Part shown: piece by piece, positions 55,315 to 64,000 of the stretch
How the letters are laid out: each line of letters starts with the position of its first letter
Position numbering within the stretch: the first letter of the stretch is position 1
Assembly (NCBI RefSeq): GCF_000787575.1
Contig: NW_012236514.1
Span: forward strand, 186,001 to 250,000
DNA length: 64,000 bases
From: Acytostelium subglobosum LB1
Taxonomy: Eukaryota; Evosea; Eumycetozoa; Acytosteliales; Acytosteliaceae
Reading direction: 5' to 3'
The notes under the pieces: generated by a model
Database searches by the model: none
What the model was told of the DNA's origin: nothing
What the model saw: only the letters and a program-made list of their open reading frames with translations
Translations under genes and position numbers: made by a program

Positions 55315-58300
55315 TCAATCAAGTAATCGCTTGGAGATGTCATCTAAGCTCTCTCCCATCAACTGCTTGTAATCGCCCACTGTTCCATCGTTGGTAATAT
55401 CAGTTATGAATCGCAACAAGATGTTTACATCCATCTCCAACTTGATGTAGTCTCTACTCCTTCTATTATTACACAATACAAGCAATGTTGGAAGTAGTAT
55501 TCGCATGTAACTAATGAACGAGAGGGTTGTTAAACAACGTCCATCATGGTTGTACATCTCCCGACTACTTACTCCTTCTCAAAGAAATAGATGAATGGTA
55601 GATTGCAGAGTATCTGTATGATTGATATCTTGTCGCCCCAATGTAGTATCTCTTGATTGCGCTCGTTGCGAAGGCTGTAGTATCCGAGCAACATGACGAT
55701 CTTCTCAATGACATGTTGTTTGAAGGCAAAGAACTGTTTCTCGGTTTCCTGTCGCTGGGTGCAGTAGAGCAACAGATGGATGACAAAGTGGTAGAACTCC
55801 ACTTGGTAGTCATCTGATCCCAACATACTCTGTACGAATGGTAGGTCCAAGTGTGACAGATTGACAAAGAGTTCCAGGGTCTGGAGTAGGATGTGTGATA
55901 GTGATGGAGGTATCTCGATGCGAACAGTCTGCTTCTTGCGATTGTGTAGCATGATGAATGTGAGCAGTGATAGGACTCCGACGACATTGGTCTTCTTGAG
56001 TGCCATCACAAGGTTGGCCGACTCTGGCAGCGCGAGGAATGGTGTGACCTGTCTAGTATCAAATCGCTTGAAGTAGGTTGTGACACTGACCAAAAGTTGG
56101 ATCGTCTCCTCAGCCATTGACATTGGTCCTTGCATTCCCTCCAGCATACCAAGTTGTAAATGAGGTAACTTAAGCTCGAGTTTCTCAAAGATGCAGCTGT
56201 CCACGATGTAGCTATGAAGGGAGTTGAGTTAGAGATGTGAGCGTAAAGAAGAGATGACAGGTGCACTTACTTGATGAATGCGCTCTTGTACTCATTGATT
56301 GGTAATGGTAGACCTTCCAGGTTGGCGATGGTGAACATCTTGTTGATGAGTGCAATCAAAGGTGGAAGGAATGGGATGACCATGTCGTGTGTGGACAGGA
56401 TACTGCGACCCAAAAGATCAATGAACTGAGCTCCAAGTCCAAGAGATAGTAGATAACAAACATTGGTATCCACTGAGCATAGCTTTGAGATCAATTCCAT
56501 CGTAGTCTTTGTGATGCTAGTTGGTGTTGCTGTGTGTGTCTTGTGCTCGCTGCTGTTGGTGTTGCCCAGGAAGCATATCTTTGACAGTGCCTGTAGGCCA
56601 TTGAGTTTGGCAAAGTTGAGATAGTCATCTTGCGAACAATACTTGTTGAGCAGAGTTGTGATGTCAATGAGATGGTACTGGAGCTTGGCATAGTCCTTTC
56701 GTTGAATATGTCCATTGAGCTCATTGATCGTCTTGGTGAACGTTTGCTTCAATGTGTAGTCATCGGACACTTGACCTCCGATGGCCTGGAGGGAGAAGAA
56801 GTCATTGATCACAAGCTTCTTCAGCGTGGCCAGTGTAGTCACGAGCTTGGGTCTGCTAGCCTCCTCCTCCGACTTGATCTTCTCAATCACCTCGTTGGAG
56901 AGTGGCGCAAGACGATTGGTGGAGAAGGAGTCGTAGGGCAATGTGACCACCCAGGAGTTGCCATCACGCTGGCCCACAGTGGTCACCAGCGAAGTCTTCT
57001 TCTCGAGATTGGCATTCTTCAGATTGTTCTGATGCTGTAAGTCCTGGAGATGTGCCTGGAGCGCAGCCTCTGACGTGATAGGCACGTTACAATATCTACA
57101 ATAACTCCTTATCTTTCTCTTGTAATCGTCGCTGATTGGTGGAGCAATGGGCATCGATCCAAGCAGGATCTGTGCGCGGGACGCGTCAATCTCACGACGC
57201 CTCGTTGCGGCAGCCTCCTCTCTCTTTGTGATCAGGGACTCCTTCTGCTTCTTGACCATGGCAATCTTTTGACGACGACTCTCAGACTTCTCCAGTCTCT
57301 TCTGTTGCATGTATCGATCGTTCTCTGAAGTCTGATCACTGATCCACTTGATCTCCTCGGCTCGCTTCAACTCGTTGATGCCCTTGAGCTGGATTGAGCT
57401 GATGTGCTCATCGTGCAACTGATCGGCACGCTCTTGCTTCTCTACATGTGCTGCACGCTCCTGTGCCACACGTTCCTCCGTACGTTTGTTGAACTCTTTA
57501 ACACGATCACTTTGATTGGATAAATACTTGCTCTGATGTTTCTTGCTCGTCAACATCGCCTCTCTATTCTCCTTTGCCTTTTGTTGTCTACTCTCAAACT
57601 CTCTTTCCTTGTTATGTCGTATTGTTGACTCAAGATTGTTGTTGCTGTTGTTGTTGTTGCCGCTTCTCTCATTGTTGGACTGCTGTGCTTGGGATGATGG
57701 TCCAGGAGGAGGGATGGACTGTCCTTGACTCCTTGTGCCTTGATGCTCCTGATGTTGTGATTGACCCGATCCACTCCTCATATTCTCCATGGCAATCTTT
57801 AGTCTGTCCGACCATTTCATTCCAGTGGCGGTACTAGTGGTCGAGGTACCAGCTGTGTCAGCTGATGGTACACTCGATACTACCGTTGATGCCGATGATG
57901 ATGTTGGTTGTGTCACATCCTTGTCTATTTGTTGTTTCTTCTCTTGACTTGAAGGAGTTGATGATGGTGGCGCTGGAGTAGTCGTTATCTTGGTCCTCAG
58001 AGTCTGGAAATCTTTGAGCACATTGGAGAGCGTTTGAATGACACTGTCACATCTCTCGATTGAATGGTTGTTCTCCAATGTATTATATATCTGATCCATT
58101 GTGATACACAATGTTTGAATGTTACTGCTCCATTTGATATCCTCCTTTGATGGAGACACTGCTGATGTCTCTAAGGAAGAGGCAGGGATAGTTGCCAATG
58201 CAGGGATGTTGTTGTTCTTCTTTGACCCTTGAACAACTGTAGATGTTGTGGATGTTGACCCTGACCCTGACCCTGACCCAGAACCTGACACAACTGTTGA

Positions 58301-58606
58301 TGATGTTGATGGCAACTTCCGGATGTTCTTTCTCTCCCTCTCCCTCTCCTTGCTCTTGTTTGAAGAGGTCGATCCTTTGACATCCAACGACAAGTACTCT
58401 AAAGTCGGTATCATCCACCTATAGATATTCTTTGATCCGATTGATGATCGAATCGGTATGATCACGCCACTATGATGTGGTGATTGTATTGGTGATGTAC
58501 TTGAAGATGATGTGCGCAAACCAGTTGATGATGTTGATGTCTGTTCATCCTCATTACTAGTAGTGAGTTGAAGTTGAGCGGCCAGCGCATGGTCCTCGGT
58601 AGACAT
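55315..58606 (-). CDS. SCAPER orthologue (cyclin A-associated, zinc-finger protein)
   Basis: Three exons (56271-58606, 55573-56211, 55315-55510) encode 1056 residues. A helical block at about 160-207 (SSNIQTLCITMDQIYNTLENN...SNVLKDFQTLRTKI) matches the SCAPER N-terminal domain. A long Lys/Glu/Arg coiled coil covers about 335-480. A C2H2-type finger (YCRYCNVPITSEAALQAHLQDLQHQ, about 497-522) is the mark of this family. The C-terminal half is helical, armadillo-like. In animals SCAPER is an ER-linked cytosolic protein that affects cyclin A and binds ribosomes in translation-linked mRNA decay. The amoeba role is inferred from this. Confidence 0.9.
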
Positions 58607-58890
58607 CAGGTCAGTTCACTTCAGTTCAAGTTATCTCTATCTATCTATCCTTTTGTTATTGTTCTGTGTTTGATTAATCACTTAAGTGTGCATGTTCGTG
58701 AACCCCTCCCTATGTTGTTCATGACAAGGGGGGTTCTTCATCTTTTCCAGGTTTCTTCCAGCTCCAGCACACTATGCCAAAGAAAGGCAATGTTGACCGA
58801 GACAATGATGGGTTGGGATTCATTCATTCAAGGTTAGATAGAGTTATAAATAATACTAGAGAAGAGATAATATATATATATAATTACAAA

Positions 58891-59768
58891 ATGAAGACAA
58901 TTTATGTCAAATCAAAGAAGTCTGACTTCCAAAATTATAGTTCCAAACCAAGGATGATGGCTTCACCACCTTTTGGAAATCAAACAGTTCAATCACAAGT
59001 AGAGGACTCTTCACCAATTGATCAACTTGGTAATATATTATATAATCCAGACTATACACATTATGTTGTACATTCACAAAAGAGTGATTATGATATGTAC
59101 ATTGGAAGAAGGAATCCATTGGTATGTATTTGATTCAATTTGAATGGTTGATGGACCAAGGTAACTAATTGTCCAATGGAGTGATGCCAATAGATTGACT
59201 CAAGATTCTCTGATAAATGGGGCAATCCATTCAAGGTTGGAGTGCATGGAAATAGGAATGAATGTATGAAGAAGTATCGTGATTGGATATTCAGTCCAGA
59301 ACAGGATGCACTATTCAAGTTGGCAAAGAAGGAGCTGAAAGGAAAGATACTGGCATGTTGGTGTGCTCCTCTAAACTGTCATGTATGTATCCAATCATTC
59401 AAACTATGTAAGAGGACAAGTAACTTACTTATACGACACAATAGGGCTATGTGTTGGCAGAGATTGCCAACTCAAGTATTGGCAATTCCAAGGTTGATCA
59501 GCCACAACAACAACAACTTGTTGATAACTCAATCACAAGTACCACCTCGACACAAACTCAACAACCTCCGGTTGCCAAGGATGTGACGCCTGCCAATCCA
59601 AACTCATGGGCAGCACTGATAAAGAAGCAACCAGTACCTTCAAGCAAGCCATCGACTTTTGATAATGGAGGCAGTTCGTCTGTCGAACCTACAAAGGTTA
59701 GCAAGCCATCGAACGACTCACTTGATGACTTTCCAGCATTGGGTGGCGGATTGAAAAAGAAGAAGTAA
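58891..59768 (+). CDS. DUF4326 protein with FPALGGG tail
   Basis: Three exons (58891-59121, 59194-59382, 59445-59768) encode 247 residues. The DUF4326 domain spans about residues 48-150: VVHSQKSDYDMYIGRRNPL, DKWGNPFKVGVHGNRNECMKKYRDWI, LKGKILACWCAPLNCHGYVLAEIAN. The Cys/His cluster CWCAPLNCH looks like a metal or nucleotide site. This domain is also known from phages and bacteria, and its reaction is not known. A Gln-rich linker leads to NPNSWAALIKKQ and DDFPALGGGLKKKK at the end. An in-frame ATG at 58774 exists, but the AT-rich run before 58891 looks like a leader, so I chose 58891. Confidence 0.85.
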
Positions 59769-59838
59769 ACGAAGGAACGACCATCATGTAAATTATAATA
59801 TGTCATCCAATCCATTGTATTAACTTCCGGCATTGTGA

Positions 59839-60631
59839 TCATTGTTGTTGTTGTTGTTGTTGGAGTGCGGCCATTATGTCTGGCAACTTGAGACCAACAG
59901 CAAATGCAATGATTGTTATCAATAGACCGAGGACAACGGTCAACAGTGTACCACAGATCGAGCTGGAACTTGAACTGTTATCGCTTGGAGAAGTCTGGAT
60001 TTGGTTCTGGTGATGCATCAATGAGGAAGAGGATGTTCTTTGTTGTTGAGGCTTTGGCAATGACGTTGATGGTGGAGTCGCAATCTTCTTAGTCTTTGAT
60101 ATCACTGTGGTTGACGCTGACGAGGACAACATTGCCGGGCTTGTTGAAGATGGTGATGGGGACTGTGATTGGGATTGGGATGGGGATGGAATGGACGCTA
60201 TTGATGATGTTGTTGTTGTTGGCTTGGAAGTTGACTTTGATGCAACCTTCTTGGCCTCCTTCTTTCTCTGGCTCTTATCCTTGTTAGAGATAATAGTAAC
60301 AGCTGTCAGTGGCTCTTTGGACCGCAGGATCTTGGTTGTTAATGGCTGGTAGGTGTTCACTGTCTTGTTGGACTTGATGATCAACTTTTGATTGTAATCT
60401 GTTGGTGTCACTTCCACTGACTCATCATCATAATGCTCATCATTACTATCATCATAATCGTTGTCATTATCATGTTGATGATTCCTCTGTTGTTGTTGTT
60501 GTTGCTGTTGTTGCTTGGTCTGTTGTCTGGGCAGTTGTGGCGGTTGTGACTGCTTGCTCTGTTGCTGCTGCTGCATCTGTAGGAGGCTGGCCACCTCACT
60601 CCAGGACTTGGGCGAAGTCGGTTGATCACCA

Positions 60632-60665
<34 letters not shown>

Positions 60666-61341
60666 CTTGTTGCAATTGTTGTTGTTCCAAATTGGTAACA
60701 TTCTTTCTCGTAGGCCTCCTTCTCTGATTCTTCATTGAGAGTGATGGATATTGATCGTCATCATCTTCATCAGACTCGATGTCCAAATGCTCGGCATGGG
60801 TTGGAGGTGGTGGTGTTTGTATTGGCTTAGCAGCAGCATGTATATCACTCTCGCTCAGTGATACAACACTCTCGCTCTTGATGGACTCCACCTGTTGTTG
60901 CTGTTGCTGCTGCTTTGTCTGTTTCTGTTCCTTTTGTTGTTGCTTTGGCTGTTGCTGCTTCGGTTGCTTAGGTTGTTTAGGTTCCTTTGGTTGTTGCTTA
61001 GTTTGAGCTTTACCCTTGGTAGGTCGTTGTTGTTGTTGTTGTTGCTGTGGCTGATGTTGAACATGATCGATGCCACTACTACCATTAAAGAAGTTGTTGT
61101 TGTGGCTGATGTTGTTGTTGTTGTTGTTATTGTTACTACCAAAGCCATGATACATGTTGTGCATATGATTGTTGCTAGTGTGAATGGGATCGTCTCCCCA
61201 ACCTTTGGTCAACTCAGCGGCAGATGGTGAGTTCCAATTATCAAAGTCATCATCGTCCACGAGGAAGTTGGTAGTCTTTATCGCAGTCTTAAAAGTCTCC
61301 TCATTCTCTGTATCCTCTCCATCATCCCAGAATGTATTCAT
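59839..61341 (-). CDS. Tail-anchored polyglutamine protein
   Basis: A single exon encodes 500 residues. The N-terminus is acidic (MNTFWDDGEDTENEETF, DDDDFDNWNSP). Most of the middle is poly-Gln with Lys/Pro and Ser/Thr-rich spacers (about 95-440), coded by CAA/CAG runs. One hydrophobic helix near the end (about 463-485, LTVVLGLLITIIAFAVGLKL) is followed by 15 residues ending in seven Gln. The topology is that of a tail-anchored protein, with the Gln stretch inside the ER lumen or intermembrane space. No catalytic domain is seen, and orthology cannot be judged from such low complexity. Confidence 0.75.
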
Positions 61342-61570
61342 TCTCTCTAAGACTACTGCTACTACACTACTCTCTCTATATCTCTGTTATGAAATGTTAC
61401 AATAATGAATGAATGACCTTCGAACATCACACCTCAGTCATGTGATCACACCAAACAAACACGAATTCATGAATTGATGTGATGATGAACAATTGTAAAG
61501 AAGGGGCAGACGGGGCGGCAAAAGGGTTACAAGAAGACGACTCGCGAGTGCTATTTATAGTTCGCCAAGG

Positions 61571-63473
61571 TCACTTATGCTGTTGCTTCTGTTGCTGTTG
61601 CTGTTGTTGTTGTTGTACAGGTGGTATCTTTTGAGATGTTCGCGGACTGCCATTGCTCGATCCAGTCTCGTCGTCACTGTCATTACCAAAGCCATCATTC
61701 GCTGTACTGAAACTATCCTCTGACGCCCAACACATTGACCTTCTCAGTGCTCTCTGCCATCTCTTAAACAACTTCTTCCTATTATCCCTGTTCATCGATG
61801 GTGAGAACATCTTGGAACTCCTGTTTTGTGTGTGTGTATCAAGGTCGCGAGTGAGTATTTGATCAATCAATCAATCAACTTGGTGGAACTTACAATCTAA
61901 GCTTGACCAACTCTTCCTTGGTCTTCCAAACTCCAACGTTCAATCCAGCAAGCATACAGACTCCAGCCGCTGTCATCTCGGGGTGTCCTGCGCGGTCGAT
62001 CGGAGTCGCGCACATGTCCGAGATGAACTGGCAGACAAAGTCGTTCTGGCATACACCTCCATCGGCGACGACACTCTGAATCTGACAGTAGTTGTCCGAG
62101 CGTATGCTGTCGATCAGCTCCTTGCATCTGTATCCAAATGACTCTAGTAGTGCACGAACCACGTGCTCTCGCTTGGTTGATGGAGTCATTCCAATGATGA
62201 GTCCACGTGCGCGCGGGTCGTTCTGTGGCGGCGCCAGACCCGTGAACGCGGGCACAAACACGACGCCCTGAGTATGTGGCACGGACGTTGCCATGGCGGA
62301 CGTCTCGGCTGGGTTCTCAAACATGCCGAATGATTGAGCCCAGTCGACGACGGTGCCGGCAGCCATGCCCTTGCCCTCCATCATGTAGGAGATCTCCTTG
62401 CCGATCTTCCAGCCAATCAGCGGGTACATTCCGTAGCGACTGGCCTTGGCGTGCGCGCCCGTGTTGATGTTGACAAAGCAGCCGGTTCCAATCGTCAGCT
62501 TGGTGTCGCCCTCATTGAAGCAGCACTCGCCAAACATGGCAGACTGCTGATCGCCACACAGCGACGTGATTGGGATGGACGCGCCAAAGAGGCCGGGCAG
62601 CGTGTCACCATAGTGGTAGCTAGTGTCGTGGATCTTGGGCATGATGTGGTAGGGGATTGAGAATAGGTAGAAGACGACCTTGTTGTAGCACATCTCGAAC
62701 GGGTCGTACAGGCCAGTGGTGCTGAAGTTGCTGTAGTCGGTGGCGTGAACCTTGCCGCCAGTGAGGTTCCACAGCAGCCACGAGTCGATCGTTCCAAACA
62801 TCATCTGCTCGTCCTTGACCGCCTGCTTGGCCTCGGCGTGGTTCTGGAGGATCCAGGCGAGACGCGAGCTCGAGTGTGCTGTCGACACGTCCAGGTGGCT
62901 GGCCTGCAAGAAGCGTGGCTTGCCCGTGAACATGTGCACCACCTTTGTGGCGCCGTGGATACCCTTGACGGCGAGCGAACTGTTCATATTCTTGCAGATC
63001 TCAGCGGAACGCGTGTCCTGCCAGGTGATGAGGTTGTGGATCGGCTTGCCAGTGTCCCGACGCCAGTTGAGGAATGAGCTGCGCTGATTCGTGATGCCCA
63101 GACAGCGGATGCGGGCGGGGTCCGCCGCCACAGGCGACGCGGCAATGGCATCCTTGACGACGACCTGACACTTCTCCCACATCAACATTGGGTCCTGCTC
63201 AATGTAGCCGGGTCTATTCTCATCGATAATCAAAGGAATGTTCTGTGATGACTTTGACACAATATTCAACTCCTGATCGAATATCATCGCTCTTATATTT
63301 GTAGTTCCAACATCTATTGCTAATATATATTGTGTTGTTGTTGTTGTTGCTGTATCATTATTTATTGTTGTTGTAGTTGTAGTTGGTGATGATGTGGTCG
63401 TTGTTGTTGTTGTTGTCGAGGTACTACTACTTCCTATATCCATACTATCACTCATATCTTGTTTTGGTTCCAT
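61571..63473 (-). CDS. Glycerol kinase, GK5-type (FGGY carbohydrate kinase)
   Basis: Two exons (61894-63473, 61571-61820) encode 609 residues. After a Thr/Asn-rich leader, the kinase starts YILAIDVGTTNIRAMIFDQ (phosphate 1 loop). FGTIDSWLLWNLTGG, SLCGDQQSAMFGECCFNEGDTKLTIGTGCFVNINTG and VVADGGVCQNDFVCQFISD are the family blocks. The pattern (ISxxQRSSFxxW, WQDTRSAE, DQQSAMFGE) is nearer to animal GK5 than to the classic enzyme. The short second exon restores the C-terminus: KEELVKLRLSSKMFSPS, then RWQRALRRSMCW. It would phosphorylate glycerol with ATP. The tail carries poly-Gln. Leaving out the last exon would cut the protein at LRL. Confidence 0.93.
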
Positions 63474-64000
63474 TGACTCTAACTCTATATAGATAAGATA
63501 TATATTTATATGATTATAAGTTATATTTGAATGAATGAATGTATGAATGAAGATTCTTTCAAAGTTTGAAGTTGAAACACACACAACTAACCTTCAATCT
63601 ACATTGGATGCAACTACCTCTGAGGTTTATCATGAAAAAAACAGGGTGTTTCGGAGTTTGAGTTTGAGATGGCGATGATGGTGTGTGAATCGTCGTCATT
63701 AAAGGTGGTTAGGTCACTCTGTCAGTTATTTGCAGCATCTTCGTTAACATGAACACATGATTGTTACTTTTTGTCAATGAATTGCGCTACTCTCGGAGGC
63801 ACAAGTCAATGAAACTTATCGGCCGAATCAAAACAATCAGATTTGATAATATATAATATATCTTTGTATTTATTTGGAAGTATGGTATATCTAAAGATGA
63901 TTCAAAAGAGAGACAGAGGCAATAAATATATTATGATTATTATTTGTATACATATAAGTATTAATCCTATATTATTTTAATGGTATTGGGTATTACAAAT
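63474..64000. other. Right-edge intergenic region
   Basis: AT-rich DNA upstream of the glycerol kinase gene. No gene, tRNA or clear repeat is seen up to the window edge. Confidence 0.5.

Noticed and set aside
58250-58290. GGGTCA repeat resembling telomere DNA
   Set aside because: It encodes an in-frame Gly-Ser run of the SCAPER protein, so simple coding repeat expansion explains it.

Overview
The window is nuclear DNA of a dictyostelid social amoeba. It shows short introns (about 60-100 bp) with GTAAGT/GTATGT donors, AT-rich non-coding DNA full of TCAA/TTGA tetranucleotides, poly-Asn/poly-Gln tracts, an HssA/2C-type glycine-rich small protein, and F-box/leucine-rich and ankyrin-like families typical of the group. 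Coding DNA is clearly more GC-rich than in Dictyostelium discoideum, so another dictyostelid is likely; I cannot name the species. A 100-base run of N (25769-25868) and a single N (41137) show a draft assembly. Exon joins below were made by hand, and in each multi-exon model the phases add up to a whole number of codons.

Region 1-22.4 kb is dense housekeeping and signalling DNA: a gene cut by the left edge, the NUS1 subunit of the dolichol-forming cis-prenyltransferase, a coiled-coil protein with a C-terminal FYVE-like finger, a RING/TRAF-like protein, a TM2-domain protein, two F-box-like/LRR proteins flanking a ubiquitin-ribosomal protein eL40 fusion gene, a PLP-dependent decarboxylase, an overlooked 54-residue single-pass microprotein, and a gene that joins an F-box to a DOCK-type DHR-2 Rho-GEF domain.

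Region 22.7-29.6 kb is an accessory, transposon-rich island beside a tRNA-Thr(AGU) gene. It holds an intact Tc1-like DD34E transposon, a hAT transposase tail directly after the assembly gap, a truncated inverted copy of the Tc1-like element that interrupts an ankyrin-like gene, and a SAM-domain/P-loop ATPase gene of AT-rich composition.

Region 29.7-64 kb returns to dense genes: a 2472-residue TPR protein with a CHAT-like C-terminus, an APC-family amino-acid transporter, an EF-hand/coiled-coil protein ending in a CaaX-like motif, a large F-box-like protein, a glutathione S-transferase, a PH-domain protein, an HssA-like protein, the elongation factor EAF, a SCAPER orthologue, a DUF4326 protein, a tail-anchored polyglutamine protein, and a GK5-type glycerol kinase. 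Neighbours show no common pathway. Gene order looks like ordinary compact eukaryotic packing, often with convergent pairs 50-230 bp apart.
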